Shown piece by piece: positions 1 to 9,707 of a DNA stretch of 64,000 nucleotides (within the stretch, counting starts at the first letter, position 1; each line of letters starts with the position of its first letter). The translations under genes were made by a program, and so were the position numbers. This stretch comes from an uncultured Craurococcus sp. Lineage in GTDB: Bacteria > Pseudomonadota > Alphaproteobacteria > Acetobacterales > Acetobacteraceae. The stretch is taken from NCBI GenBank assembly GCA_902805545.1, contig CADCTD010000070.1:1-64000 (forward strand), read 5' to 3'. Under the pieces are notes generated by a model. The model did not search any database. It had not been told where the DNA came from and worked only from the letters and a program-made list of their open reading frames with translations.

Positions 1-94
1 CCGGCCGCGCCGCAGGCCCGGGCGCGACCACCGCCGCCTCCTCCGCCAGCGCCGGCCCGGCGAACAGCAGCAGCGCGAGCAGCACCCGCCTCAT
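1..94 (-). CDS. N-terminal fragment of a secreted protein
   Basis: Only the first 31 codons lie in the window; the gene continues beyond base 1. The start reads MRRVLLALLLFAGPALAEE, a classic signal peptide (arginines, a leucine run, then an AxA-type cleavage site near residue 17), so the product is probably periplasmic or secreted. Its ATG overlaps the stop of the upstream NUDIX gene by four bases (ATGA), so translation is probably coupled. Too little is present to assign a family. Confidence 0.6.
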   Translation of the reverse strand, partial: MRRVLLALLLFAGPALAEEAAVVAPGPAARP

Positions 95-636
95 AGCCCG
101 TCCCCCGGCAGCGGCCGCATGCCCCGCAGATCATCCGGCGGGTTCATCGCCGGCAGGCCGAGCGGCCGCCCTGCCGCCTCCCGCCATCGCCGGAGCGCCC
201 AATGGACCGAGGGGAAGGCGATCTCCCCCCACGGAATCTCATCCCACCCGAACAGCCGCACATCGAGGCTTTCCGGCCCCGGCGCGAAACCCGGCTCCGC
301 CAGCCCCGCGCGGAAGATCACCTGCACTTGCCCGATCCGGGCGATGGAGTAGATGGCGAGCACGCCCTCGATGGCGATTCGGGCCTGCGCCTCCTCGAAG
401 GCCTCGCGCCGGGCCCCCTCCTCCACCGTCTCGGCCAGTTCCATGTAGCCGGCCGGCAGGGTCCAGAAGCCGCGCCTGGGCTCGATCGCCCGGCGGCAGA
501 GCAGGACCTGTCCCTCGACCTCGACGACGCTGCCGACGACGATCTTCGGGTTCTCATAGGCGATGAAACCGCAATCGGCACAGGTCAGCCGCTCGCGATC
601 TTCACCCTCCGGGATGGTGCGCACGAAGCTCGCCAT
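91..636 (-). CDS. NUDIX hydrolase with N-terminal zinc ribbon
   Basis: A 181-residue protein. Near residue 20 there is a CxxC pair (TCADCGFIAYENPK), the usual short zinc ribbon of this NUDIX subgroup. A Nudix box follows (GYMELAETVEEGARREAFEE: G-x5-E-x7-REx-x-EE), giving the Mg2+ ligands for hydrolysis of a nucleoside-diphosphate-linked substrate. The glycine normally near the end of the box is alanine. The substrate cannot be told from sequence. I chose the ATG at 634-636 because homologous sequence begins there; the open frame runs further upstream without resemblance to a protein. It lies upstream of, and overlaps, the secreted protein at the window edge. Confidence 0.85.
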   Translation of the reverse strand: MASFVRTIPEGEDRERLTCADCGFIAYENPKIVVGSVVEVEGQVLLCRRAIEPRRGFWTLPAGYMELAETVEEGARREAFEEAQARIAIEGVLAIYSIARIGQVQVIFRAGLAEPGFAPGPESLDVRLFGWDEIPWGEIAFPSVHWALRRWREAAGRPLGLPAMNPPDDLRGMRPLPGDGL

Positions 637-673
637 GACCAGAGGATGGGCGGACCCCCCCGCCGGTGCAAGC

Positions 674-883
674 TCAGACGCGCAGGTCGAGCAAGGAACC
701 TCGTGGCAGCGGCCGGATCGGCGCCGCCGGCACCGCCTCCAGCGTCCGCTGGGTCGGCTGGGCGGCCTCCGCCGGGCCGTTCTGGCCGGGGGTGACGCCC
801 CTGACCGGCTGGGCCGGCCTCGTCTGTGCCACCTGCGTCGTGAAGGCGGCGAGCGCATTGGTGCTGATCATGCGCCGGATCAT
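674..883 (-). CDS. small hypothetical protein
   Basis: A 69-residue frame beginning MIRRMISTNALAAFTTQVAQ and continuing with a proline/glutamine-rich low-complexity tail that ends in LLDLRV. No family recognised. The reading frame has the third-position GC bias of its neighbours and it fills an otherwise empty gap upstream of the NUDIX gene on the same strand, which favours a real gene. An in-frame ATG 23 codons further upstream (position 952) is an alternative start. No clear ribosome binding site decides between them. Confidence 0.5.
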   Translation of the reverse strand: MIRRMISTNALAAFTTQVAQTRPAQPVRGVTPGQNGPAEAAQPTQRTLEAVPAAPIRPLPRGSLLDLRV

Positions 884-1015
884 GCCCGCAAGCTCTGAAT
901 CGCCGGTAAAGGCGGAGGCACGGGCTCGGCGATCGCGGGGCGGGATGCGCATGCCGCAGCATGGCGCCCGCCGCCGTTAACCGTCCAGTAAGCTTTGGTC
1001 ACATGTGCCCAGAGG

Positions 1016-2212
1016 TCAGGCAATCTCCAGCGCCGCGACGCCAGGCAACGTCTTCCCCTCGAGCCATTCGAGGAAGGCGCCCCCCGCGGCCGAGACATAG
1101 GTCATCCGCTCCTCGACGCCGGCATGCTTGAGCGCGGCCACGGTATCCCCGCCGCCGGCGATCGACTTCAGCCCCATCGACTGCGTCAGCCCCGCCACCG
1201 ACTGCGCAACGGCGACCGTCGCCGCATCGAAGGGCGGCGTCTCGAAGGCGCCGAGCGGCCCGTTCCAGACCAGCGTCGTCGCCTGCCGCAGCCGCGCCTC
1301 GATCGCCGCGATGGTGTCCGTCCCCACATCGAGGGCCATCATGTCGGCCGGTACCGCGTCGATGCCCACCTTCCGGGTCGGCACATGCTCGGCGAAGGCG
1401 GCCGCCACCACCAGGTCGCTCGGCAGGATGATGTCGCAATTGGCTGTCCGCGCCGTCTCCAGGATGGCGCGGGCCGTGTCGTACATGCCGGCCTCCTGCA
1501 GCGACTTGCCCATGTCGTGGCCCTGCGCGCCGAGGAAGGTATTCGCCATCGCCCCGCCGATGACCAGCACGTCGACCCGCTTCACCATGTTGCCGAGCAA
1601 ATCGAGCTTGGTGCTGACCTTCGCCCCGCCGACGATGGCGACGACGGGCCGCGCCGGGTTGCCGAGCGCCGCATCCAGCGCCTCGAGCTCCGCCTGCATC
1701 AGCCGCCCGGCATAGGCGGGCAGCAGCCGCGCCACCCCCTCGGTGCTCGCATGGGCCCGGTGCGCCGCCGAGAAGGCATCGTTCACATAGACATCGGCGA
1801 GCCTCGCCAGCGCCGCGGCGAGCGCCGGGTCGTTCGCCTCCTCGCCGGCATGGTAGCGGGTGTTCTCGAGCAGCAGCACCGCGCCATCCTCAAGCGCCGC
1901 CGCGGCCGCCTCGGCTTCCGGCCCGACGCAGTCATCGACGAAGCCGACCGGCCGGCCGATCGCCTGGGCCAGCGCCTCCTGCATCGGCTTCAGCGACATC
2001 TCCGGCACGCGCCTGCCTTTCGGCCGGTCGAAATGGCTGCAGAGGATGACCCGCCCGCCCTTCTCCGCCAGCTCCTGGATCGTCGGCGCCAGCCGCTCGA
2101 TCCGCGTGCGGTCGGTGATGACGCCGTCGCGGACCGGCAGGTTCAGGTCGGCGCGCAGCAGGATGCGGCGGCCCTTCGGGTCGAGGTCGTCGAGGGTGCG
2201 GAAGCGGGCCAT
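1016..2212 (-). CDS. pgk: phosphoglycerate kinase
   Basis: Transfers phosphate between 1,3-bisphosphoglycerate and ADP in glycolysis, and in reverse in gluconeogenesis or the Calvin cycle; cytosolic monomer. The 398-residue product has the N-terminal motif RADLNLPV, the SHFDRPKG substrate-basic-patch segment, the hinge region [12 protein letters not shown] and the C-terminal nucleotide-binding GGGDTVAAL. Length is normal. The ATG at 2210-2212 follows GAGG at a 9-base spacing; an ATG five codons upstream is possible. It is the last gene of a tkt-gap-pgk operon, 61 bases after gap. Confidence 0.97.
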   Translation of the reverse strand: MARFRTLDDLDPKGRRILLRADLNLPVRDGVITDRTRIERLAPTIQELAEKGGRVILCSHFDRPKGRRVPEMSLKPMQEALAQAIGRPVGFVDDCVGPEAEAAAAALEDGAVLLLENTRYHAGEEANDPALAAALARLADVYVNDAFSAAHRAHASTEGVARLLPAYAGRLMQAELEALDAALGNPARPVVAIVGGAKVSTKLDLLGNMVKRVDVLVIGGAMANTFLGAQGHDMGKSLQEAGMYDTARAILETARTANCDIILPSDLVVAAAFAEHVPTRKVGIDAVPADMMALDVGTDTIAAIEARLRQATTLVWNGPLGAFETPPFDAATVAVAQSVAGLTQSMGLKSIAGGGDTVAALKHAGVEERMTYVSAAGGAFLEWLEGKTLPGVAALEIA

Positions 2213-2273
2213 CCGGGGGGTCCTCATGCCGGCGCCCGCCGCCGGGGCGGACGGGCGCCGCGTTGGTCTGGTC

Positions 2274-3314
2274 TTACAGGCTGCCGAGCAGCGCCGCGGT
2301 GTCCGACATGCGGTTGGAGAAGCCCCACTCGTTGTCGTACCAGCTCATCACCCGCACCAGCGCGCCGTCCACCACCTGGGTCTGCGTCGCGTCGAAGGTC
2401 GAGGAATGGGCGTCGTGGTTGAAGTCGATCGAGACCAGCGGCGCCGTGTTGTAGCCGAGGATGCCACGCAGCTCGCCCTCGGCGGCCTCCTTCATCGCCT
2501 GGTTCACCGCCTCCTTGGTGACGCCCTCGGCCTTGAGGTTCACGTCGAGCGAGATGAGCGAGACATTCGGCGTCGGGATGCGGATGGCGGTGCCGTCCAG
2601 CTTGCCCTTCAGCTCCGGCAGGACGAGCCCCACCGCCTTCGCCGCCCCCGTCGATGTCGGGATGGCGGAGACGGCGGCGGCGCGCGCCCGGTGCAGGTCC
2701 TTGTGCAGCGTGTCGACCGTGTTCTGGTCGCCGGTATAGGCGTGGATGGTCACCATGTAGCCGCGCAGGATGCCGAACTTCTCGTGCAGCACCTTGGCGA
2801 CGGGGGCGAGGCAGTTGGTGGTGCAGGAGGCGTTCGAGACGATCTGATGCGACGGCTTCAGGATCTTGTGGTTCACGCCATAGACGATGGTCGCCTGCGC
2901 GCTGTCATCGGCATGCACCTCGGCCCAGGTCACGGGCGCCGAGACCAGCACCTTCCGCGCGCCCGACTGCAGCAGCAGCGCCGCCTTGTCGGAATTGGTG
3001 AAGATGCCCGTGCACTCGGCCGCCACGTCGACGCCCTGCCAGGGCAGCTTGGTCGGGTCGCGCTCGGCCGTCACCTTGATCGGCGCATAGCGCCGGCCAT
3101 TGGCCGAGATGATCATCGAGTTGCCCTCGACCTGCACCTCGCCCGGGAAGCGCCCATGCACGCTGTCGTAGCGGAAGAGATGCGCATTCGCCTCGACCGA
3201 GCCGAGATCGTTGATGGCGACGCACTCGACGTCGTCGCGCCCGCTCTCGATCATCGCCCGCAGCACCAGGCGACCGATGCGCCCGAACCCGTTGATCCCG
3301 ACCTTCACGGCCAT
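2274..3314 (-). CDS. gap: glyceraldehyde-3-phosphate dehydrogenase, type I
   Basis: Oxidises glyceraldehyde 3-phosphate to 1,3-bisphosphoglycerate with NAD(P)+. The 346-residue product starts [15 protein letters not shown] (Rossmann dinucleotide motif) and has the active-site segment [12 protein letters not shown] with catalytic Cys near residue 164. An aspartate after the second strand (AINDLG) suggests NAD+ preference. The start at 3312-3314 is preferred because a purine-rich site (AGGAAGAGG on the coding strand, 3324-3332) sits 9 bases upstream; an ATG three codons earlier lies too close to it. Middle gene of the tkt-gap-pgk operon. Confidence 0.97.
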   Translation of the reverse strand: MAVKVGINGFGRIGRLVLRAMIESGRDDVECVAINDLGSVEANAHLFRYDSVHGRFPGEVQVEGNSMIISANGRRYAPIKVTAERDPTKLPWQGVDVAAECTGIFTNSDKAALLLQSGARKVLVSAPVTWAEVHADDSAQATIVYGVNHKILKPSHQIVSNASCTTNCLAPVAKVLHEKFGILRGYMVTIHAYTGDQNTVDTLHKDLHRARAAAVSAIPTSTGAAKAVGLVLPELKGKLDGTAIRIPTPNVSLISLDVNLKAEGVTKEAVNQAMKEAAEGELRGILGYNTAPLVSIDFNHDAHSSTFDATQTQVVDGALVRVMSWYDNEWGFSNRMSDTAALLGSL

Positions 3315-3361
3315 CGTCGTCATCCTCTTCCTATCGGAGCCCCCAAGGGGCTCCACCATGC

Positions 3362-5410
3362 TCAACCGATACGCTTCTTCACCGCCGCCGTCACCGCCTC
3401 GGCGGTGAGGCCGAAATGGCGGAACAGCTCCTCCACCGGGCCGGAGGCGCCGAAGCCCTCCATCCCGATGAACAGCCCCTCCGGCCCCAGCCAGCGCTCC
3501 CAGCCGAAGCCGATCGCCGCCTCGATCCCGACGCGCAGCGCGCTGCCCAGCACCTGCTCCCGGTATCCCGCATCCTGGGCGGCGAAGAGCTCCCAGCAGG
3601 GCAGCGAGACGACGGCCGTGGCGATACCTTCGGCCTCCAGCGCCGCCCGGGCAACCACGGCCAGGGACACTTCCGAGCCAGTGGCGATCAAGGTTGCGCG
3701 GCGCGGCCCGGAGGCCTCCTCAACGATGTAACCACCGCGCGCACAGCGGTTCTCGCCCGCTTCGCCCCGGAAGGGGGTCAGGTTCTGCCGCGACAGCGCC
3801 AGCACGCTCGGCCCGTCCGCCCGCTTCACCGCGAGCTCCCAGCACTCCGCCGTCTCCATCGCATCGCCGGGGCGGAAGACGAAGAGATGCGGGATGGCGC
3901 GCAGCCCCGCCAGCGTCTCCACCGGCTGGTGCGTCGGCCCGTCCTCGCCGAGGCCGATGCTGTCATGCGTCAGCACATGGATGACGCGCTGGCGCATCAG
4001 CGCCGCCAGCCGGATCGACGGCCGCATGTAGTCGGCGAAGACCAGGAAGGCGCCGGAATAGGGGATGATGCCGCCATGCAGCGCCATGCCGTTCATGGCA
4101 GCCGCCATGCCGTGCTCGCGAACGCCGTAATGCACGTAGCGCCCGTTGAAATCCCCGGGCTTCACCGCGGGGATGCCCTTCACATTGGTGTTGTTGGAGC
4201 CCGTCAGGTCCGCCGAGCCACCCACCATCTCCGGGATCGAGGGCACCAGCGCCTCGAGCGCCCGCTGCCCCGCGATCCGGCTGGCGAGCTTCGGCTTCTC
4301 CGCGGCGGTCTTCGCCCGGAGCGCCGCCAGCGCCTCGTGCCAGGCCTCGGGCAGCCGCCCGGCCATGGCGCGCTCGAAATCGGCCTTCATCGGGTGCTTG
4401 GCCAGCCGCTTCAGCCAGGTCCGCCGCGTCCCCGCCGAGCGGCGCCCGACGGCCTCCCAGCGCTCCCGCAACCCATCGGGCACCTCGAAGGGCGGGTGGT
4501 TCCAGCCGAGCGCAGACTTGGCCGCCGCCGCCTCCTCGGGCCCGAGCGGGCTGCCATGGCTCGCCGCCGTCCCCGCCTTCTTCGGCGCGGAGAAACCGAT
4601 GATGGTCTTGCAGGCAAGGAGGACGGGCTTCGGCGTCCGCACCGCCCAGGACAGCGCCGCCGCCACTTCGGCCGTGTCGTGCCCGTCGACCCGCCGCACC
4701 GCCCAGCCATAGGACTGGAAGCGCCTCAGCGTGTCGTCCGTGAAGGACAGGTCGGTCGGTCCGTCGATGGTGACCTTGTTGTCGTCCCAGAGCAGCGTCA
4801 GCTTGTCGAGGTTGAGGTGCCCCGCGAGCGAGGCCGCCTCATGGCTGACCCCCTCCTGCAGGCAGCCGTCGCCGCAGATCGCCCAGGTGCGGTGGTCGAC
4901 CAGGCTCTTGCCGAAGCGCGCCGCCAGGATGCGCTCCGCGAGCGCCATGCCGACCGCATTGCCGATGCCCTGGCCGAGCGGCCCCGTCGTCGTCTCTATC
5001 CCCGGCGCCTCGCCGAGCTCGGGGTGCCCCGCCGCCGGCGAGTGCAGCTGCCGGAAACGCTTGATGTCGTCGATCGTCATCCCCGGCTGCCCGGTGAGGT
5101 GCAGGATCGAGTAGAGCAGCATCGAGCCATGGCCGGCGCTGAGCACGAAGCGGTCCCGGTCCGGCCAGCGCGGGTCGGCCGCGTCGAATTTCACGAACTG
5201 GCTGAACAGCACCGTCGCCACATCCGCCATGCCGAGCGGCATGCCGGGATGGCCCGACTTCGCCTTCTCCACGGCATCGATCGCCAGCGCCCGGATCGCA
5301 TCCGCCATCCGCCGTTCATCCGTCGCCGGCCGGGCGAGGATCTCGGCCTGGAGCGCGAGTGCCGGGTTCGGCTTGGCCTGGGGCTGGGTGTCGGGTTCGA
5401 GGCTGGCCAA
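3362..5410 (-). CDS. tkt: transketolase
   Basis: A thiamine-diphosphate enzyme that moves two-carbon units between sugar phosphates in the pentose phosphate (or Calvin) pathway. The 682-residue product shows [14 protein letters not shown] near the N-terminus, the ThDP/Mg site beginning [19 protein letters not shown], and the pyrimidine-domain motif [17 protein letters not shown]. The start is TTG at 5410: AGGAGG (plus-strand 5420-5425) sits 9 bases upstream, which outweighs the usual ATG near residue 35 ([11 protein letters not shown]). This gives about 34 extra N-terminal residues. First gene of the operon with gap and pgk. Confidence 0.96.
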   Translation of the reverse strand: MASLEPDTQPQAKPNPALALQAEILARPATDERRMADAIRALAIDAVEKAKSGHPGMPLGMADVATVLFSQFVKFDAADPRWPDRDRFVLSAGHGSMLLYSILHLTGQPGMTIDDIKRFRQLHSPAAGHPELGEAPGIETTTGPLGQGIGNAVGMALAERILAARFGKSLVDHRTWAICGDGCLQEGVSHEAASLAGHLNLDKLTLLWDDNKVTIDGPTDLSFTDDTLRRFQSYGWAVRRVDGHDTAEVAAALSWAVRTPKPVLLACKTIIGFSAPKKAGTAASHGSPLGPEEAAAAKSALGWNHPPFEVPDGLRERWEAVGRRSAGTRRTWLKRLAKHPMKADFERAMAGRLPEAWHEALAALRAKTAAEKPKLASRIAGQRALEALVPSIPEMVGGSADLTGSNNTNVKGIPAVKPGDFNGRYVHYGVREHGMAAAMNGMALHGGIIPYSGAFLVFADYMRPSIRLAALMRQRVIHVLTHDSIGLGEDGPTHQPVETLAGLRAIPHLFVFRPGDAMETAECWELAVKRADGPSVLALSRQNLTPFRGEAGENRCARGGYIVEEASGPRRATLIATGSEVSLAVVARAALEAEGIATAVVSLPCWELFAAQDAGYREQVLGSALRVGIEAAIGFGWERWLGPEGLFIGMEGFGASGPVEELFRHFGLTAEAVTAAVKKRIG

Positions 5411-5633
5411 GACAGCGGTCCTCCTGGGTTGCGCGCCCTATAGGGCCCGGGGCCGGGAGGGGCAACCCGCCCCCGCTTCAACGGCCCATGACCGCCGGGC
5501 CGCGACCCGCCTCCCCGGGGATCATGCGCCGGCGAGCGGCGGACGCAACCGCCGCCCCGGCGCGCCGGCCACGCCCCCGCGAGGCAGGCAGGAGCCGGAA
5601 GCGCCCTGCTCGGCAGTCTGATAGGCTCGGCCC

Positions 5634-6368
5634 ATGGATACCGCCCCCCAGCGCGAAGAGCTTCCTCCCGCCCCTCCCGGCCCGCCCGGGGGCGAGCGGC
5701 ACTTCACCGCCTCCGGAACCGTCCGCGACCTGGTCATCGGCACGGCGGATGGCCTTACGATCCCCTTCGCCCTCGCCGCCGGCCTCTCCGGCGTCTTCGG
5801 CAACCCGCTGATCGTCACGGTGGGGCTGGCGGGAATCGCCGCCGGCTGCGTCGCCATGGGCCTTGGCGGCTACCTCGCCGCCCGCACCGACGCCCAGCAC
5901 TTCGAGGCCGAGCGCGCCCGCGAGGAGCAGGAGACCCGCGACTACCCGGACCGCGAGCGCTGGGAGGTCTCGGCCATCCTCCACCGCTACGGCCTCCGCG
6001 GCGAGACGCTGGCCCGCGCGACCGAGGCCGTCGCCGCCGACCGTCGCCGCTGGGTCGACTTCATGATGCGCTTCGAGCTGGAACTCGCCGAGCCGGAGCC
6101 GGGCCGCGCCGGCCGCTCGGCCGCGACCATCTGCGGCGCCTACGTGGCGGGCGGGATGATCCCGCTCTCGCCCTACATCCTGCTGGCCGAGACCCGGCCG
6201 GCGCTGGCCGCCTCCGCGACGCTGACCGGCCTCGCCCTGCTCGTCTTCGGCTGGCTGAAGGCCCGCGCCACCGGCCTGCCGCCCTTCCGCGGCGCCGTGC
6301 AGGCCTTCGCCGTCGGCGGCCTCGCGGCGACGGTCGCCTATGTCACCGCTCAATGGGTCGGCGGCTGA
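5634..6368 (+). CDS. VIT1/CCC1-family membrane transporter
   Basis: A 244-residue integral membrane protein of the VIT1/CCC1 family, whose characterised members move Fe2+ or Mn2+ across membranes. The N-terminal core (VRDLVIGTADGLTIPFALAA, then a glycine-rich second helix ending GGYLAARTDAQHFEAE) matches the family. A soluble, charged stretch around residues 80-145 rich in Glu/Arg corresponds to the family's cytoplasmic metal-binding region, followed by three hydrophobic helices. It is transcribed divergently from tkt and is monocistronic. Ion specificity is inferred from the family only. Confidence 0.85.
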   Translation: MDTAPQREELPPAPPGPPGGERHFTASGTVRDLVIGTADGLTIPFALAAGLSGVFGNPLIVTVGLAGIAAGCVAMGLGGYLAARTDAQHFEAERAREEQETRDYPDRERWEVSAILHRYGLRGETLARATEAVAADRRRWVDFMMRFELELAEPEPGRAGRSAATICGAYVAGGMIPLSPYILLAETRPALAASATLTGLALLVFGWLKARATGLPPFRGAVQAFAVGGLAATVAYVTAQWVGG

Positions 6369-6481
6369 GGGCGGCCAGCGCTGGACGCAGCCGGCCCACC
6401 GCTGCCATGGGATCAAACCGGCGCATTTTCCCCAGAGGCACAGGGGACTGCCTCCCCCGCCCCTTCAAGGTTTGAGGCGGG

Positions 6482-7726
6482 TCAGAGCACCCGGTTCGCC
6501 CGCGCCAGCACCGCCTCGAACAGCACCTGGCACCCCGCCTCCGCCTCGCCCGGCTCGATGCTCTCCGCCTCGTTGTGGCTGAGCCCGTCCTTGCAGGGGG
6601 TGAAGATCATCGCCGTCGGCACGCTCCGCGCCACATAGACCGCGTCATGCCCGGCGCCCGAGACGATCTCCCGCGCCGGCAGCCCAAGCCTCGCCGCCGC
6701 CTGCCGCACGAGGTCGACGCAGGCGGGGTCGAAGGGCTGCGCCGGCAGGCGGAACAGCTCCTCGAGCTTCAGCGGCGTGCCGCAATCGCGGGCGATGAAC
6801 CCCGCCTCGCGCGGGAATTGCGCCGCCAGCCGCTCGATCTCGGCGAAGTCCGGGTGGCGGAACTCGACGCTGAACCGCACCTCGCCCGGCACCACGTTGC
6901 GGCTGTTCGGCAGCACATGCAGCTGCCCGACCGTGCCGCGCCCATCCTCGCCGCGGGCCCGCATCATGCGGTCGACGAGGTCGATGATCCGCGCCGCGCA
7001 GACCAGCGCATCCCGCCGCGCGGAGGGCGGCGTCGTCCCCGCATGCGCGTCCTGCCCGGCGACGACCGCATCGTACCAGACCTGCGCCTGCGCGCCGGTG
7101 ACGATGCCGATCTGCCGGCCCTCCTTCTCGAGGATCGGCCCCTGCTCGATATGCAGCTCGAAATAGGCGTCCGCCGGGAACGGCTTCGCGGCGACCTCCC
7201 CCTTGTAGCCGATCGCCGTCAGCGCCTCCTCGACCGAGACGCCCTCGACGTCGCGCAGCCCATAGACCTTCTCCAGCGGATAGACGCCCGCCCAGGCGCC
7301 GCTGCCCATCAGCGAATGGCCGAAGCGGCTGCCCTCCTCGTCCGTCCAGTTGACCAGCTCGACCGGCGCCTCGGTCTGGATGCCGAGGTCGTTCAGGCTC
7401 CGCATCACCTCGAGCCCGGCGATGACGCCGAGCGCCCCGTCGAATTTCCCGCCTGAGGGCTGGCTGTCGAGATGGCTGCCCATCAGCACCGGCAGCCGCT
7501 TCGGGTCGCGCCCCTCGCGCCGGGCGAATACGTTGCCGATCGCGTCGACGCGCACCGTCAGCCCGAGCGCCTCGCACCAGGTGCGGAACCGCTCCCGCCC
7601 CTGCCGGTCCACCTCGGTCAGCGTCAGCCGCTTCACCCCGCCCTTCGGCGTCGCGCCGATCTCGGCCATCGCCATCAGGCTGTCCCACAGCCGCTTGCCG
7701 TCGATCCGCTGATTCGTCCCGCTCAT
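6482..7726 (-). CDS. M20-family amidohydrolase (N-carbamoyl-L-amino-acid hydrolase / allantoate amidohydrolase type)
   Basis: A 414-residue zinc-dependent amidase of the Zn-dependent hydrolase (HyuC/AllC) branch of peptidase family M20. Visible metal and catalytic motifs are GSHLDSQPSGGKFDGALGV (His and bridging Asp), WTDEEGSRFG (catalytic and metal Glu), and SGAGHDA (C-terminal His). Members hydrolyse N-carbamoyl amino acids, ureidoglycolate-type compounds or beta-ureidopropionate; the substrate is not decidable here. The ATG at 7724-7726 is preferred over a GTG two codons upstream because AGGGG lies 9 bases before it. No pyrimidine or purine catabolic partner genes flank it. Confidence 0.88.
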   Translation of the reverse strand: MSGTNQRIDGKRLWDSLMAMAEIGATPKGGVKRLTLTEVDRQGRERFRTWCEALGLTVRVDAIGNVFARREGRDPKRLPVLMGSHLDSQPSGGKFDGALGVIAGLEVMRSLNDLGIQTEAPVELVNWTDEEGSRFGHSLMGSGAWAGVYPLEKVYGLRDVEGVSVEEALTAIGYKGEVAAKPFPADAYFELHIEQGPILEKEGRQIGIVTGAQAQVWYDAVVAGQDAHAGTTPPSARRDALVCAARIIDLVDRMMRARGEDGRGTVGQLHVLPNSRNVVPGEVRFSVEFRHPDFAEIERLAAQFPREAGFIARDCGTPLKLEELFRLPAQPFDPACVDLVRQAAARLGLPAREIVSGAGHDAVYVARSVPTAMIFTPCKDGLSHNEAESIEPGEAEAGCQVLFEAVLARANRVL

Positions 7727-7783
7727 CGCCACGATCCCCTTTGGCTCGCGCCATAGGCCGCGGCGGCAATTCCGGCAAGCGCC

Positions 7784-8040
7784 TCACCCCAGCCGCAGCA
7801 CTGTGCCCGATTCGTACAGGAGGAAGGCTCGCCGCCCGTCGATCATCACCCGCGCCACCGTATTCGCCGGCCCGGCCCGGTCGTTGCAGCGCACGGTGCC
7901 CGCGAGCGGCATCGCCTCGCTGGGCGCCGGTAGTCGAAGCCGGTCCTCCACCAGGCACGCGGCCGGGCCGGCGCCGTCTCCGCCCGGGCGCCGGCGGCGA
8001 GCATTGGCCCCGCCGCGGCGAGCCGGGGCACCGCTACCAC
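7784..8040 (-). pseudogene. small secreted protein, probably frameshifted
   Basis: Two reading frames together look like one small exported protein. From a GTG at 8038-8040 the frame encodes a signal-like segment (PRLAAAGPMLAAGARAETAP). Around 7940-7960 the protein-like sequence moves to another frame (CLVEDRLRLPAPSEAMPLAG... then VARVMIDGRRAFLLYESG) and runs to the stop at 7784. Neither frame is complete alone. The GTG overlaps the stop of the VOC gene upstream, as expected for a coupled gene. A one-base indel, either real or a sequencing error, would explain it. No family recognised. Confidence 0.4.
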
Positions 8041-8471
8041 ACCGGCCAGAGCCCCGGAGTCGCCAGTTCCAGCAGGTTGCCGTCCGGGTCGCGGAAATAG
8101 ACGCTCTCGCTGGATGCGCCCCCCTTGGGCGGCCAGCGCGTCCGCCCCTCGACCGCGATGCCATGCGCTGCCAGCCGCGCCTCCCAGGCCGGCAGCGCCT
8201 CCGCCGTGACGGCGAGCGCCGCATGCACCCCGCCGATGCCGTCATGGGGCGGAATGGTGCCGCCCGGCAGATGCACCGTCGCCGTGGTGCTGCCACGGAG
8301 GAAGACCAGCAGCGCGCTCCGCCCGCCGACCGGATAGGCGGTCAGCCGCTCATCCGCGAACATCGGCGCGAGGCCGAGCACCCCTTCGTAAAAGCCACGC
8401 GCCCGCGCCATGTCGTCGGCATAAAGCGCGGTCTCGAGCAGTCCGGCGAGCGGCGGGGCATCATCGGTCAT
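8034..8471 (-). CDS. VOC-family (glyoxalase/dioxygenase-fold) protein
   Basis: A 145-residue protein with the paired beta-alpha-beta-beta-beta modules of the vicinal oxygen chelate superfamily: LLETALYADDMARARGFYEG at the N-terminus and SVYFRDPDGNLLELATPGLW at the C-terminus, whose Glu is the usual metal ligand. The fold is clear, the reaction is not: relatives include lyases, dioxygenases and antibiotic-resistance proteins. The start chosen is the ATG at 8469-8471, where family similarity begins. Its end overlaps the start of the small secreted protein downstream. Confidence 0.82.
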   Translation of the reverse strand: MTDDAPPLAGLLETALYADDMARARGFYEGVLGLAPMFADERLTAYPVGGRSALLVFLRGSTTATVHLPGGTIPPHDGIGGVHAALAVTAEALPAWEARLAAHGIAVEGRTRWPPKGGASSESVYFRDPDGNLLELATPGLWPVW

Positions 8472-8534
8472 GCAGCATCCTCCAGGCATGCGGCGCCCCT
8501 TCGCAAGCCCCGCCCGGCACACGATATGCCAGGG

Positions 8535-8795
8535 ATGATGCGGCGCCTCTTCCTCATCGGCCTGGTCGGCGTGGCGCTGCCGGCCGCCGCGCAACAGCTG
8601 CCACCCGCCCCGGCGACGCCCGCCGAGCGGCAGCGCCAGCTCGACGCCTGGTGGGCCCGCCAGCGCGAGAAGGAGGCGACCGACCGCGCCATCAACGGCC
8701 CGCGCGAGGCGCGGCGCAACCTGACGCGCGACCAGTTCGAGTTCTGGAACCGGCAGAGCGACCGGCGGCGCGGCATCCCGCTGCCGCCCTTCTGA
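8535..8795 (+). CDS. small secreted hypothetical protein
   Basis: An 86-residue protein with a signal peptide (MMRRLFLIGLVGVALPAAAQ, cleavage expected after the AAA) followed by a short charged, tryptophan-containing mature part (LDAWWARQREKEATDRA, then RDQFEFWNRQSDRRRG). No family recognised. It sits alone on the plus strand between two minus-strand genes and diverges from the VOC gene, so it has its own promoter in the short gap 8472-8534. Either of two consecutive ATG codons (8535 or 8538) could be the start. Confidence 0.65.
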   Translation: MMRRLFLIGLVGVALPAAAQQLPPAPATPAERQRQLDAWWARQREKEATDRAINGPREARRNLTRDQFEFWNRQSDRRRGIPLPPF

Positions 8796-8804
8796 CCCGC
8801 CGCC

Positions 8805-9704
8805 TCAGAGCGCGAGGCGCAGCGCCCGCCGGTAGCGCGCGAAGCAGGCCGCGCCGCACTCCAGCCGCATCAGCGCGCCCTCGGCCATCGCCGTCGCATA
8901 GCGCGGATCCTCGGCGACGAGCGGGCGGATCGCCTCGGCATTCCAGGCGGCCGAGTGCTTCACGTCGAGGATGGCATGCAGGTCGAAATAGTGCCGGTCG
9001 CCCGCCGGCACCTTCAGCCGCTTGAGGCCCTTGGCGACCATGGCCGAGCGGCCCGGCGCAGTCTGCTCGATCACCCCGAGCGCACCGACCGAGTGATAGG
9101 CATAGCGCCGGTTCGCCGCGAGCCCGGCCATGGTGTTGGCGAGCGCGAGGGACTCCCACACCGTCGTCTCGATCCGCGGCTCGAGGCCGAGCCGGTGGGC
9201 GAGCGTGTCGAGCAGCGGGCCATGCATGCCCTTCGGGTTGCCGCGGCCCATCTCGTCCCAGTAGTTGCGCGCGATCTCGAGCTTCGGCTGCTGCGGCATC
9301 CGCACCTGGGTCAGCGCCGCCAGGTCCTCGAAGCCCGCCTCGCCGGCGACCTCCTGCGTCAGGAACCAGCGCATCTCCTGCATCGAGGCCCGCGCGGCGA
9401 GCCAGGGGAAGAGCGGGTCGCCCTGGCCGGGGCCGCTGCGGTCCAGCTCCTCGAACCAGGTGACGAAGCCGTCCGGGTCGGTCGGCGCCTCGGCGGCGCG
9501 GGCGGCGACCGCGGCGCGGCGCGCCTCGATGAAGGCGATCTCCTCCCGCTCCAGCACGGCCAGCGCCTCCCGGTCCTCGTCCCAGTCGGTGTCGGGGAGC
9601 GCGGGGGTGAAGCGGCGGCGGTTCAGCTCGGCGAGCCGGCGTTGCAGCCGGTCCTGCGCGGCGTCCTCCGGCGTGTTCGTCGGGTACAGGCTGCCTTCAG
9701 GCAT
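8805..9704 (-). CDS. haem-oxygenase-like diiron (HDO/CADD-type) protein
   Basis: A 299-residue, largely helical protein of the iron-containing redox enzyme family (haem-oxygenase-like fold, related to CADD, TENA/PqqC). The diagnostic H-x3-D-x2-H motif is present as H243-D247-H250 (DLHAILDVKH). Further acidic and histidine ligands are plausible at E151, H161 and E213, together matching the six-ligand pattern of haem-oxygenase-like diiron oxidases. Such enzymes carry out O2-dependent oxidations of amino acids, fatty acids or cofactor precursors. Its start lies 3 bases from the stop of the methyltransferase upstream, so the two are co-transcribed and may act on the same substrate. Confidence 0.78.
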   Translation of the reverse strand: MPEGSLYPTNTPEDAAQDRLQRRLAELNRRRFTPALPDTDWDEDREALAVLEREEIAFIEARRAAVAARAAEAPTDPDGFVTWFEELDRSGPGQGDPLFPWLAARASMQEMRWFLTQEVAGEAGFEDLAALTQVRMPQQPKLEIARNYWDEMGRGNPKGMHGPLLDTLAHRLGLEPRIETTVWESLALANTMAGLAANRRYAYHSVGALGVIEQTAPGRSAMVAKGLKRLKVPAGDRHYFDLHAILDVKHSAAWNAEAIRPLVAEDPRYATAMAEGALMRLECGAACFARYRRALRLAL

Positions 9705-9707
9705 CGG

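Noticed and set aside
995-2422. Long open frames opposite pgk, gap and tkt (and similar long antisense frames throughout)
   Set aside because: They are opposite real, motif-bearing genes, are arginine/histidine-rich, and have no family resemblance. High GC removes stop codons from antisense frames, so they are composition artefacts.
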